In this document: one piece after another, positions 51,297 to 60,027 of the stretch
Layout of the letters: every line of letters begins with the position of its first letter
Numbering within the stretch: position 1 is the stretch's first letter
Source of the DNA: Treponema denticola
GTDB lineage: Bacteria > Spirochaetota > Spirochaetia > Treponematales > Treponemataceae
Direction: 5' to 3'
Assembly (NCBI RefSeq): GCF_024400535.1
Contig: NZ_CP038800.1
Location: 2,542,001 to 2,606,000, forward strand
DNA length: 64,000 nt
The notes under the pieces: model-generated
Seen by the model: only the letters and a program-made list of their open reading frames with translations
Told to the model about the DNA's origin: nothing
Database searches by the model: none
Position numbers and translations under genes: made by a program

Positions 51297-52064
51297 ATGG
51301 GTAAAAAATTTGAAAAAGAATTGCCGGTTTGCGGCTTTGAAAGCTGTCTTGCTTTGGCAAAACATCATCCCGAAAAAATCTCCCGCCTGTTTTTTTCGGA
51401 AAAAAGAGCAAAGCAGTTCGGCGAAGTTTGTAAGTATTTGGCTTCCAATAAAAGGTTATATAGAATAGTTTCTGAGGATGAATTGGAAAAGCTCTCGGAA
51501 TCGGTGCATCATCAGGGTGTAACGGCGATGATCTTTGAGCCTGAAATTCCTGTTTTAGAGCATGAAGAAATAAACATGTGGGCTCAAAATAAAGGACATG
51601 TTCTAATGCTCGATGAAATAGGAAATGCAAACAACTTGGGAGCAATAATAAGAAGTGCCGCTTTTTTCGGTATAGAAAATATAGTTTTAACAAAAGAAGA
51701 TAAACAGGCCTCGATTACGACCTCGGCTTATAGGGTCGCGCAGGGCGGAATGGAATTTGTAAAAATCTTTAAGGTTTCATCGACGGCTTGGTTTTTGCGA
51801 CAGTGCCGAGGAAGGCTCACCTGTATAGGTACGGACTTAAGAGCTCACCACGAAATAGCTGACCTTGGAAGATTAGTCGAAAAAGATGAGGCTTGTGTTA
51901 TTGTCTTAGGAAATGAAGAGAGGGGAATCAGCGAGGAGGCTAAAAAGCTTTGTGCCCACCTTGTAAAAATAAAGGGAAGCGGCAATGTGGAAAGCTTAAA
52001 TGTCGCTCAAGCCGCAACCCTTTTTTGCCATAGTCTTAGTGCAACAAACCCTCGATCTTTTTAA
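51297..52064 (+). CDS. TrmH/SpoU-family RNA 2'-O-methyltransferase
   Basis: A 255-residue SPOUT methyltransferase. The N-terminal part (VCGFESCLALAKHHPEKISR) is the substrate-binding domain. The knotted domain has motif 1 LDEIGNANNLGAIIRSAAFF, motif 2 VIVLGNEERGIS and motif 3 GSGNVESLNVAQAATLF, with the catalytic Arg and Asn present. The RNA target (tRNA or 23S rRNA) cannot be fixed. ATG 51297 was chosen over an in-frame GTG 15 bases upstream that lies in the -10 region. Its last 29 bases overlap the end of the convergent gene. Confidence 0.92.
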   Translation: MGKKFEKELPVCGFESCLALAKHHPEKISRLFFSEKRAKQFGEVCKYLASNKRLYRIVSEDELEKLSESVHHQGVTAMIFEPEIPVLEHEEINMWAQNKGHVLMLDEIGNANNLGAIIRSAAFFGIENIVLTKEDKQASITTSAYRVAQGGMEFVKIFKVSSTAWFLRQCRGRLTCIGTDLRAHHEIADLGRLVEKDEACVIVLGNEERGISEEAKKLCAHLVKIKGSGNVESLNVAQAATLFCHSLSATNPRSF

Positions 52065-52563
52065 TTACATATTCTTTTAAGGGGAGACCCGCAATCTTAA
52101 TATCTTTCGGATCTTCATAATTTGGAATAAGTTTAAAAAAGTTAATATAAATTTTATTTCCTTTAATATAAAATTCTTCTGCATGGGCAGGAATAAAGAT
52201 GAGCTCGATCTCATCGAATTTTGTTGAGGCCTTGTACTTTTCCGTAAGCTCTGCAAGGTTTAGCGTTTTAATCGGAGCCATCATATTATGCATGGTCTGC
52301 AAGTCTTCCAAAATCCACATATTGTTATTCCAAAAGCGGCTCTCGCTTAAAGTGCGGTTATTCAGTTTTTCCCTATTGGAAATTGCAGACATAACCCTGC
52401 GGACGGAATCTTTCGAAAAGTCTTCATTGTAAACGACTTCCATCTGAGGCTTTTCGGCAATGCTCATAAAGTAATCGTCACCCATCTTATCCTTTGAAGC
52501 TACGCTTTCCCAAAAGAAAATCATCATTTCCAAAACATCAAAATCAATCTTTATATTTTTCAT
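52036..52563 (-). CDS. Conserved-looking hypothetical protein
   Basis: A 175-residue soluble protein that I do not recognise. It begins MKNIKIDFDVLEMMIFFWES, has many Met, Glu and Lys, and no signal peptide, membrane segment or cofactor motif. The ribosome-binding site is GGAGG (TATGGAGGTTTCTTT before the ATG). Its 3' end overlaps the TrmH-family gene by 29 bases in opposite direction, so the two 3' ends form a long antisense overlap. A Treponema-specific family is possible but unchecked. Confidence 0.7.
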   Translation of the reverse strand: MKNIKIDFDVLEMMIFFWESVASKDKMGDDYFMSIAEKPQMEVVYNEDFSKDSVRRVMSAISNREKLNNRTLSESRFWNNNMWILEDLQTMHNMMAPIKTLNLAELTEKYKASTKFDEIELIFIPAHAEEFYIKGNKIYINFFKLIPNYEDPKDIKIAGLPLKEYVIKKIEGLLH

Positions 52564-52644
52564 AAAGAAACCTCCATAAGTTTTAACCGCTTAGAGTTTA
52601 CACCTATTGCCGTTTTTTTTCAATGAGTAACAGTTAAAAGCCGC

Positions 52645-53644
52645 CTATAATTTTCCGACTTCTTCTTTAGAAAGCCCTGTGATTGTATAAATATCTTCAA
52701 GCGGATAATTCATGTTTTTCATGATTTTTGCCGTTTCAATGGCTTTTTGATGTGAACCTTCAGCTCGGCCTTCTGCCAATCCTATGCTTCTTCCTTTCTC
52801 CTGGCCTTCCGCCAAGCCCTCTCTTCTAGCTGCACTGCGTTCATCTTCCACATACATCCGGTATTTTTCGTCAGAGAGTTCTATTGCCATTCGCCTCTCT
52901 TCATCAGTTACCCTAAAGAGTGTTGCTTCTGCCATTTTTATACCCTCCTCTAATTTACACAATTCTTCCAACATTCCGCTTTTTTTGTCTTCTTCATAGT
53001 TGGCCAAAAACCTTATCCAAAAATCTTTTAAGCTATACTCTTCCAATCTCTTTTTCATAGTATAAACTATTAGCTCGTTTAATTCAACATAAAGATATTG
53101 AATTATCGAGCTTTCAGGCATCTTTACAAGCTCTGCGTTTTTAGGAACATCGCAACCGAAAACAGAAAGGCTTATAGCGTACAAAAAGTCATCTTCCTTG
53201 GGCTCCGTCTTTAAAAAGCGGGAAGCGAGCCGCATAAGGTACATTTGACTTCTGCGAGGATAGTTTGTTTTCCAAAACTGCTGCATTTCAAGGTCTACAA
53301 TAAGACCGTTGTCGGTTCTAATCAAAAAATCGAGGCGGTAAGTTTCTCCCGAAGGTCTATCGCGGATAAGCTCGGTATTTATGATTTCGGCCTTATTGAT
53401 TCGTGCGGAGGGTTTAATACCCCGACGCTTGCGTCGTAACAAAGGGTATTAAAGCCGACTGCAACCACCTTATGAGAACAACAACCCAGACGCTCGCGTC
53501 GGGGTTGTTGATTTTACCGTAAGAATCTTCCAAAAAAGCGTTTAAAAAGCTTGTAAGGGCTTTATTGCCTTCTTCGCCTTTTGAAAACATCAGCTTAAAA
53601 ACCCAATCTGTTTTTGGGTTTAAAATAATTTTTTCATTTGACAT
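52645..53644 (-). pseudogene. Rpn/PD-(D/E)XK nuclease family transposase, broken by a repeat insertion
   Basis: The start at 53644 (after AGGGAG) encodes MSNEKIILNPKTDWVFKLMF...EDSYGKI, the usual opening of Rpn recombination-promoting nucleases. Translation then enters a 112-bp repeat (53401-53512) and shifts frame. The rest, from INKAEIINTELIRDR to 52645, holds the nuclease core YRLDFLIRTDNGLIVDLEMQ (D...E.Q) and the Gly-Arg-rich repeats EGLAEGQEKGRSIGLAEGRA. Removing 112 bp between the two TTGAT copies restores GKINKAE in frame. A TTG-started frame at 53442 could express the C-terminal part, but it begins inside the repeat. Confidence 0.85.
53401..53512. mobile_element. 112-bp palindromic repeat inserted in the Rpn gene
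   Basis: The element starts TCGTGCGGAGGGTTTAATAC and ends CGGGGTTGTTGAT. It holds CGACGCTTGCGTCG and AACAACCC.GACGCTCGCGTC.GGGTTGTT hairpins. A 5-bp direct repeat TTGAT (53396-53400 and 53508-53512) flanks it. Shorter relatives lie at 53779-53801 and 62160-62209. It carries no gene of its own, so it must move through enzymes supplied elsewhere, if it still moves. Confidence 0.75.
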
Positions 53645-53776
53645 AACTTTTCTCCCTAATAATAATTTGCATACCAAATCAATGGTTAGAATAAAGCAAA
53701 AAATTCTTTTATGCCTTATCATTATTATTGTAGGATTTTATTTCATTTAAGAGTAAAATTTGGAAAAATTATTTTT

Positions 53777-55153
53777 TTATTCGTGCGGAGGGTTGTTGAT
53801 TCCCGAAACCCACTTGGTGTTCAATATCAAGATAACCGCAACAAGACCGGCAGTGAGGTTTGAAAAAAGGTTTCCCCAATATATTGAATAGTAGGAAAGA
53901 AACCTTTCTGTTGCAAGAATAAAAATATATCGTAAAAGCCAGATACGCAAAACACCCAGCATTAACGGAACTTTAGTTTTTCCTAGGCCGATAAAGGCTC
54001 CTTGAATTGTCATACAGACACCGAAACCTATGACCGAATATGTATAAATATGCAGGGCCTTAACGGCAATATCGCCGATTTCGGGCATTTCCGGCTTAAA
54101 CATCGATACGAGATAGGCAGAAGAAGGCACAATAATAGCAATCAGCACCGCTCCGCTTATAGCACTTATAATACAGCCTAAGAGACAAGCTCTTTTTGCC
54201 TTTTTCGGATTTCCGGAGCCTATGTTCATGCTGACCATGGTTGTAACGGCGGCACTAAAACAGCCGGGAATATTAAAGCAAATTGTAGATATATTGCTTG
54301 CGATACTTTGTCCGTTTAAAATAACAGCCCCATAGGGCTCCATTTCGTTATTTATAAGGAAAAAACCGAGATAAACAAAGGCATAATTAAGCATTGCAGG
54401 GAAGCCTACGTGTAAGAGCTCTTTGAGAGTAGGAGAAGAAAACTTAAATTTTTTTAAACTAAGCTTATCGGGGTTCTTCTTTAAAAAAAGGTCATAGAAC
54501 ATCCACGCTGCTACTACCATATTGGCTAAAAGAGAAGCTAGTACACAGCCGTCTATTTTCATTCTAAAAATATATAAAAAGATAAAATTGCCTATTATTT
54601 TGATTATAAGCATTATAATCATTCTAAAAAAAGGTGCTTCAGGCTTGCCGTTTGCATTTTTTATACCATTATATATAGCTTCCATAAAGCTGAGAGGCAT
54701 TACAAAACAGTAAAGCGAAATGTATCTAAAAACCAAGGGAGCTATTTCGCTTTTGAGGGTATAGCTTATTATTGTTCCTATTATAAATAAAAGAGGAATT
54801 GATGCTATTCCCAATAAAAAAGAAAATACAAAAATTTGGGTTGCAACCTTTTTACTTTCATCAATATCGCCTCGTCCATTGAGCTGTCCGATAATTGCCG
54901 TAGCTCCAACACTCAAGCCCTGGCCGAGAGCTAAAACAATGGATATAATGGGCTGGGAAAAACTTACTGCACTGGCTGTTACATGGTCCGTAAGCCTGTT
55001 TATAAAAAGGCCGTCCGTAAAGGGCATCATAGCTTGCAGCATTGCCATCATAAGGGCAGGCAAAGAAAGTATGAGTAAGGTTTTGACAGGGGATGCAGTT
55101 AAAATGAGTTCACGCCTTTGTGCCGTAGTTTGTCCGGTAAATTTAAGTTTCAT
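53777..55153 (-). CDS. MATE-family multidrug/Na+ exporter
   Basis: A 458-residue transporter with about 12 membrane helices in two MatE repeats. The opening PVKTLLILSLPALMMAMLQA and LFINRLTDHVTASAVSFSQP, the repeat GFPAMLNYAFVYLGFFLINN and TMVSMNIGSGNPKKAKRACL are family-typical. It exports cationic compounds with a sodium or proton gradient. The last seven residues (INNPPHE) come from a dispersed repeat, so the natural C-terminus has been replaced by repeat-encoded sequence. It has no close operon partner. Confidence 0.9.
   Translation of the reverse strand: MKLKFTGQTTAQRRELILTASPVKTLLILSLPALMMAMLQAMMPFTDGLFINRLTDHVTASAVSFSQPIISIVLALGQGLSVGATAIIGQLNGRGDIDESKKVATQIFVFSFLLGIASIPLLFIIGTIISYTLKSEIAPLVFRYISLYCFVMPLSFMEAIYNGIKNANGKPEAPFFRMIIMLIIKIIGNFIFLYIFRMKIDGCVLASLLANMVVAAWMFYDLFLKKNPDKLSLKKFKFSSPTLKELLHVGFPAMLNYAFVYLGFFLINNEMEPYGAVILNGQSIASNISTICFNIPGCFSAAVTTMVSMNIGSGNPKKAKRACLLGCIISAISGAVLIAIIVPSSAYLVSMFKPEMPEIGDIAVKALHIYTYSVIGFGVCMTIQGAFIGLGKTKVPLMLGVLRIWLLRYIFILATERFLSYYSIYWGNLFSNLTAGLVAVILILNTKWVSGINNPPHE
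53779..53801. repeat. Deletion derivative of the same repeat, forming the end of the MATE gene
   Basis: ATTCGTGCGGAGGG joined directly to TTGTTGATT: the two ends of the repeat without the hairpin centre. On the minus strand it encodes the last residues of the MATE exporter (GINNPPHE) and its stop codon. Confidence 0.75.
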
Positions 55154-55291
55154 ATTCCGATTAGTTTACTCTATTATCAAAAAATATGGAAGACACTTCC
55201 TTTATATAATTGAATCTTTTAATAAATTGTATTATCTTTAAATATAAAGACTGCTCTTAGGTAGATAGATCATTTTATTAAAGAGGTTAAA

Positions 55292-55739
55292 ATGAAAAAA
55301 GAAATGTTTACTATCCCCAAAAATTATCTTGTTTTAATTGCCGGTATCTTATGGATTATTTGCAGGCACTATGGTTTTTAAAACCGGAGCCCCTATTCTA
55401 TTTGCCATGAAAAGTTCTATTGCCTTTATTTTAAGCCTAGTTATTTTTTTTATATTTTATTGGATCATTTTTAGAAATCTTGTTTTCAAACATGTAGAGC
55501 GGATAAGAGATACGATGGATGAGAGGGGGTACATCTGGCAGTTCTTTGATCTTAAATCTTATATTATTATGTTTGTAATGATGACAGGCGGAACTATTGT
55601 ACGAAAATTAAACCTTGCCCCCGATTATGTAATCGGCCCCCTATATTCAGGCATAGGACTTGCTTTATTTTCTTGCGGTACAAGATTCATCGCCGGCTTT
55701 TTAAAAAAGTATGTTCATCAGTCTAAATCCGGTACTTAA
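55292..55739 (+). pseudogene. Four-helix membrane protein with a single-base frameshift
   Basis: From ATG 55292 (after AAGAGG) the frame reads MKKEMFTIPKNYLVLIAGIL then WIICRHYGF and stops. A second frame, overlapping from 55338, continues AGTMVFKTGAPILFAMKSSI to 55739. Dropping one T from the run at 55359-55361 joins them as GILWIIAGTMVFKTG, giving a 148-residue protein with four membrane helices. The total length of 448 bases (one more than a multiple of three) fits one inserted base. The function is unknown. A sequencing error in a short T run is possible. Confidence 0.7.
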
Positions 55740-55809
55740 AAAACTTTATCTTGTTTTTTATTTTATTTTTTGATAGAATAAGGGCGATAAAATATTTGGA
55801 GCTATTTAA

Positions 55810-56709
55810 ATGACAGACAATGTGGAAAAAATACTTAACCGTTTCTTTTTTAAAAATGTAAACGGTATTTGGACAGGAAATATAGGCAATAATAAATTTC
55901 TTATTAGGCAAGATAAATCAACCAATCAAGAACTTGTTCTTAAAACTTCTTGTGCCGTAAGCGGAGCAAAGGGAGACCTATTCGCTTTTTTAGATGAGCA
56001 AAAAAAGATGGGAAAGATAAAAACCTTTAATATGGATGAAGATTTGTTATCCTTGACCTATACCTACAGTAACAACGATTCCGAGTTTGAATTTTTCTTA
56101 AAAGATCTTTCCGATCTTTTAACAAAGTTAGAATCACACGATGTTTGCTTTTCATGTAATAAAATACGGGAAACAAATGCTTATAAAATCAAAGATGTCC
56201 CAACCTTCTTATGCTCCGGATGTGTAGATAATTTTAAAACTAAGATGGAAAAAGTAAACAATGAACCGAATAATTATTTAATCGGAGCCTTGTGCTGTAT
56301 TATAGGCGCCTTAGTCGGCTCTTTAGCTTGGATCTTAATAGGCTATTTCGGTTTTTATGCATCCATTGCAGGATATTTTATAGCCTACTCTGCATTTTAC
56401 GGTTATAATTTTGGAAAAGGAAAGGCAACCAAAACAGGTGCTATAATAAATATCATTGCGATAGTTTTTGCTCTGCTGTTTGCCGAATACATAGGCTTGT
56501 TTTTAGCAGTCCAAAAAGAGGTCAGCTTAGATTTTTTATCCTTTGTAAAATTCTCTCCGGTATTTTTTGCCGATCCGGTCTTTATAAAATCCATTCTTCC
56601 CAGCTTAGGTCTCGGCTTTTTGTTTGCCGGCTTAGGTTCTTATAGAATAATCAAGGATATGTTTACAAAGGCAACCGAACTTTCAGACATCTCTATAGAA
56701 AGAATTTGA
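55810..56709 (+). CDS. Hypothetical membrane protein with a CxxC zinc-finger-like hinge
   Basis: A 299-residue protein not recognised. The N-terminal 110 residues are soluble. A treble-clef-like CFSCNK...FLCSGC pair lies at about 116-140 and could bind zinc. Four to five membrane segments follow between 155 and 285 (LIGALCCIIGALVGSLAWIL and others). ATG 55810 has TTTGGAG seven bases before it. It is a single gene after the frameshifted membrane gene and convergent with the glucosaminidase gene. Confidence 0.7.
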   Translation: MTDNVEKILNRFFFKNVNGIWTGNIGNNKFLIRQDKSTNQELVLKTSCAVSGAKGDLFAFLDEQKKMGKIKTFNMDEDLLSLTYTYSNNDSEFEFFLKDLSDLLTKLESHDVCFSCNKIRETNAYKIKDVPTFLCSGCVDNFKTKMEKVNNEPNNYLIGALCCIIGALVGSLAWILIGYFGFYASIAGYFIAYSAFYGYNFGKGKATKTGAIINIIAIVFALLFAEYIGLFLAVQKEVSLDFLSFVKFSPVFFADPVFIKSILPSLGLGFLFAGLGSYRIIKDMFTKATELSDISIERI

Positions 56710-56750
56710 TAAGTTTAAAAGAGTCTCTACATTGAATAAAACCGCTTCGC

Positions 56751-57326
56751 TTAATAAACCGATTTGTACAATCTTGTCAATATGTTTTCAAGCTTTTTGC
56801 CGTAATTCGGATCTGATGCCCAAGTTCCGGCAAGCCCGTAAATTGTAGGAGCCTTCCCCTTAGGATTAACATATTTGTATCGCGGATCAGCCTGAGGGCG
56901 GACAAGGGTCTTAGCCGTAGCATAGGCCTTTAAGTGCTGAACATGGGCTAAAACTCCCGTCTTTTCGCTTGGAAAACTTTCTCCTTTTTTTCCGTCTCCG
57001 AGTGAGCCCAGTCCGCAAAAATTATTCATCTCCTCGCTTACCAAACCTCCGAAACGCAAAAAACCTGTTTCCAAACACATTTGCGAAAAAGCAATATCCG
57101 AATTTATTCCTTCCGTCTCTGATTCTTCTATATAAAATTGAGCCAGCCGTTTTACCTTCGCCCTATCGGCCTTGGGGTTTTGGCTCATAAAAAAAACGGT
57201 TAAATCCTCAGCCGAGCATCTGCCCCGGCTTTCTATTAAATGAGGAGGCCGTACAAAAAAACTCAAACAAGAAAAAAATAAAAACGATAAACCAAAAATA
57301 AAGATATAAAAAATCCGCTTTCTCAT
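56751..57326 (-). CDS. Glucosaminidase-domain lipoprotein
   Basis: A 191-residue exported peptidoglycan hydrolase. The signal peptide (RKRIFYIFIFGLSFLFFSC) has a lipobox FFSC. The domain (about 55-190) reads GINSDIAFSQMCLETGFLRF, with the catalytic Glu in ETG, NNFCGLGS, SFPSEKTGVLAHVQHLKAYA and a C-terminal TWASDPNYGKKLENILTRLY, the family's usual order. It should cut GlcNAc linkages in peptidoglycan. I chose ATG 57326 because it starts the signal peptide; a GTG at 57356 would add ten unusual residues. No strong ribosome-binding site is visible. Confidence 0.85.
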   Translation of the reverse strand: MRKRIFYIFIFGLSFLFFSCLSFFVRPPHLIESRGRCSAEDLTVFFMSQNPKADRAKVKRLAQFYIEESETEGINSDIAFSQMCLETGFLRFGGLVSEEMNNFCGLGSLGDGKKGESFPSEKTGVLAHVQHLKAYATAKTLVRPQADPRYKYVNPKGKAPTIYGLAGTWASDPNYGKKLENILTRLYKSVY

Positions 57327-57368
57327 AGCTATAGTTTCGGAGAAATTACATCGCACTTGAATTTTCTA

Positions 57369-57397
57369 TTGACCAAGTTTCTTTTTAATGATATTAT
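57369..57397 (+). promoter_or_regulatory. Promoter of the three-gene ABC-2 operon
   Basis: TTGACC (57369-57374), 17-nt spacer, TATTAT (57392-57397). The ATG at 57429 follows 31 bases later. Confidence 0.65.
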
Positions 57398-57428
57398 ACC
57401 GCCCCTGTAAGATTTCTATGGAAAAAAA

Positions 57429-58214
57429 ATGATTAAGGTTCAAAATATTTGCAAAACATACAAGGTCGCAAAAAGAAATAAGGGCTTAAAAGAAGCTGCA
57501 AAGGCTCTTTTTAAGAGAGACTATGAATATGTAAAAGCCTTAAACGATATTTCTTTTTCGATTAGCGAAGGAGAAACCGTAGGTTACATCGGACCGAACG
57601 GAGCCGGAAAGAGTTCTACCATAAAGGTGTTATGCGGAATCCTTACTCCCGATTCGGGAACTTGCGAAATTGCAGGCCTTGTTCCATGGAAAAAGCGAGT
57701 GGAATATGTAAAAAACATCGGCGTAGTTTTCGGGCAAAGAACTCAACTTTGGTGGGATATTCCAGTTATAGATTCCTTTGAGCTTTTAAAGGATATTTAT
57801 TCTGTGCCCCAAAATATTTTTCAAAACAATTTGGAAGAGCTGATCAATCTTTTAGAATTAAAAGAAATTGTCAAAACACCTTCCCGTCAACTTTCTTTAG
57901 GCCAAAGGATGAAGTGCGAAATTGCAGCCTCGCTTTTACACAGTCCCAAAATTCTTTTTTTGGATGAACCGACAATCGGACTTGATGCTCTTTCAAAATT
58001 GACGGTGAGAAAATTTATTTCGGAACTGAACAGAAAAAATAAAACGACTATTATTTTAACAACCCATGATATGCAGGATATAGAAGCAATTACCGAGCGA
58101 ATTATTTTAATAGACAAAGGACGGATTCTTTTGGACGGCACATTAAAAGACATTAAGAAGGATTCCTTATCTTTGGATGAAAGCCTTGCCGAATTTTATA
58201 AAAAAAATTGTTAA
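57429..58214 (+). CDS. ABC-2 transporter ATPase (COG4586 type)
   Basis: A 261-residue ATPase. Walker A is GPNGAGKSST, the Q-loop region has VVFGQRTQLWWDIPVIDSFE, the signature is LSLGQRMKCEIAASL, and Walker B is LFLDEPTIGLD with TTHD. The QRTQLWW segment is characteristic of the subgroup that works with two separate permeases. Both permeases follow in the same operon. The exported substrate is unknown. Confidence 0.93.
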   Translation: MIKVQNICKTYKVAKRNKGLKEAAKALFKRDYEYVKALNDISFSISEGETVGYIGPNGAGKSSTIKVLCGILTPDSGTCEIAGLVPWKKRVEYVKNIGVVFGQRTQLWWDIPVIDSFELLKDIYSVPQNIFQNNLEELINLLELKEIVKTPSRQLSLGQRMKCEIAASLLHSPKILFLDEPTIGLDALSKLTVRKFISELNRKNKTTIILTTHDMQDIEAITERIILIDKGRILLDGTLKDIKKDSLSLDESLAEFYKKNC

Positions 58215-58229
58215 AGGGCTGTACGGCTT

Positions 58230-59030
58230 ATGAAAAAATATCTTTCTTTTTTTAAAATACGCTTTATCGCAAACTTACAATACAGGGCAGCAGCTCTTGC
58301 CGGTATCTCAACTCAATTTGCTTGGGGAACTTTAAATATCATTTTATTTAAAGCCTTTTATGAATCTTCTCCGGAAAATTTTCCTATGGGCTTTTCTGCT
58401 TTTGTTTCTTATATTTGGATGCAGCAGGCCTTCTTAGCGTTTTTTGCAATGTGGACATTTGAAAGTGATATAACCGATTCGATTGTTTCGGGCTCTATCG
58501 CATATCAAATGTCTAAACCGATAAACATATACAATCTTTGGTTTACCCGCTCGGTTGCATTAAGACTTGCAAGAGGTCTTTTAAGATGTTTTCCGGTTTT
58601 AATAGTTGCCTCACTTTTACCTCAGCCTTACCGTTTGATAATGCCCGATCCTATTACCTTTTTTATATTTATAGCTTCTATGATATTGGGGCTTTGCACG
58701 GCGGCAGCTTTTACCTGCCTGATATATGTGCTTTGCTTTTTTACGGTTTCTCCCAAGGGGCTTCAAATAGTATTTTTCTCGGCCTCCGAGATGCTCATGG
58801 GGCAGATAATCCCTATTCCTTTTTTCCCTGAAACAATAAAAAAGATTTTGGAATTTTCTCCCTTTACGGGAATTCAAAATATTCCTTTAAGAATTTTTTC
58901 TTACGATATTTTACCTGCCGATGCAGGTAAAAAAATACTCTTACAAGTCTTCTGGCTCCTCGTTTTATTTTTATCGGGAAAAATTATTGCAAGAGCAGCA
59001 GAAAAAAGGTTGGTAGTGCAAGGAGGCTAA
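58230..59030 (+). CDS. ABC-2 permease, first subunit (COG4587 type)
   Basis: A 266-residue protein with six hydrophobic segments. FKIRFIANLQYRAAALAGIS and YIWMQQAFLAFFAMWTFESD followed by SIAYQMSKPINIYNLWF are typical of the first permease of this three-gene system. It starts 15 bases after the ATPase gene. Together with the next gene it should form the heterodimeric membrane channel. No ligand can be read from sequence. Confidence 0.88.
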   Translation: MKKYLSFFKIRFIANLQYRAAALAGISTQFAWGTLNIILFKAFYESSPENFPMGFSAFVSYIWMQQAFLAFFAMWTFESDITDSIVSGSIAYQMSKPINIYNLWFTRSVALRLARGLLRCFPVLIVASLLPQPYRLIMPDPITFFIFIASMILGLCTAAAFTCLIYVLCFFTVSPKGLQIVFFSASEMLMGQIIPIPFFPETIKKILEFSPFTGIQNIPLRIFSYDILPADAGKKILLQVFWLLVLFLSGKIIARAAEKRLVVQGG

Positions 59031-59050
59031 ATTAAAATTTTAAAATAATT

Positions 59051-59836
59051 ATGAAAGGCTTAAAACTTTATTTTAAATATCTAGGCATTCTTTTAAAAAG
59101 CACAATGCAATACAAGGCTTCATTTTTTTTATCCTGCTTGGGGCAATTCCTTTTAACATGTAACAGCGCGGCAGCTCTTTATTTTTTATTTGCACGCTTT
59201 CAGTCCATAAAAGGTTTTTCCTTTGCCGAAGTTGTTTTTTGCTATTCAATAATGCAGTTAAGTTTTGCCATTACCGAAAGCTATGCAAGAGGCTTTGATT
59301 CATTTTCTACACTGATTATAACCGGAGACTTTGACAGACTTCTTTTGCGTCCCCGAAATTTACCCCTTCAAGTACTGGGAAGTAAATTCGAATTTTCAAG
59401 GATAGGAAGATTGCTCATAGCCGTCATTTTATTTTTTTACGGTTTAAGATTCGGAGCTATAGATTGGTCTTTTTTAAAGGTGTTTACAATTATATCAATG
59501 CTCTTAGGAGGTATAGCAGTATTTTCAGGGCTCTTTTTAATCTATGCAGCTATTTCTTTTTTTACCATACAAAGCCTTGAGTTTATGAATATCTTTACCG
59601 ACGGAGCCAGAACCTTTGCCTCATACCCTGTCTCAATATACGGAAATAAAATTTTACGCTTTTGCACATTTATAATTCCTTATGCCCTTTTCCAATATTA
59701 TCCGCTTTTGTTCTTATTCGATAAATACAAAAATCCTGCTCTCGCCTTTTTACCCCTTCTTTCATTTTTGGTTTTGATTCCTGCTTATCTTTTTTGGCGG
59801 CTCGGAGTTTCGAAATACAAATCTACAGGCTCGTAA
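59051..59836 (+). CDS. ABC-2 permease, second subunit (COG3694 type)
   Basis: A 261-residue permease with six hydrophobic segments. LKSTMQYKASFFLSCLGQFL and RGFDSFSTLIITGDFDRLLL followed by RPRNLPLQVLGSKFEFSRIG is the conserved pattern of the second permease of this system. It ends the operon; the next gene is the second chemoreceptor, 191 bases downstream. Confidence 0.88.
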   Translation: MKGLKLYFKYLGILLKSTMQYKASFFLSCLGQFLLTCNSAAALYFLFARFQSIKGFSFAEVVFCYSIMQLSFAITESYARGFDSFSTLIITGDFDRLLLRPRNLPLQVLGSKFEFSRIGRLLIAVILFFYGLRFGAIDWSFLKVFTIISMLLGGIAVFSGLFLIYAAISFFTIQSLEFMNIFTDGARTFASYPVSIYGNKILRFCTFIIPYALFQYYPLLFLFDKYKNPALAFLPLLSFLVLIPAYLFWRLGVSKYKSTGS

Positions 59837-59937
59837 AAACCTATCGGCTATAAATTTCTATTTTATAAATTTTCTCCATTATAATCTTTTTCATTTATTT
59901 ATTACATAAACACCTAGCAAAAATAAAAAAAATCATG

Positions 59938-59943
59938 TATAAT
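59938..59943 (+). promoter_or_regulatory. Extended -10 box upstream of the second chemoreceptor
   Basis: TATAAT preceded by TG (TGTATAAT). No good -35 box lies 17 bases upstream. The start at 60028 would have a leader of about 78 bases. Confidence 0.35.
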
Positions 59944-60027
59944 CACTCCTGCCAATTCTTAATGTACATTCAATAAAAATCAATTACAAATAGTTTTTAA
60001 AATAACATTTGAAAGGAACTCTAAATT

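Noticed and set aside
53414-53442. TTG-started start for the C-terminal part of the Rpn gene
   Set aside because: The first residues (LRRKRRGIKPSAR) are encoded by the inserted repeat, so it is not an original gene start.
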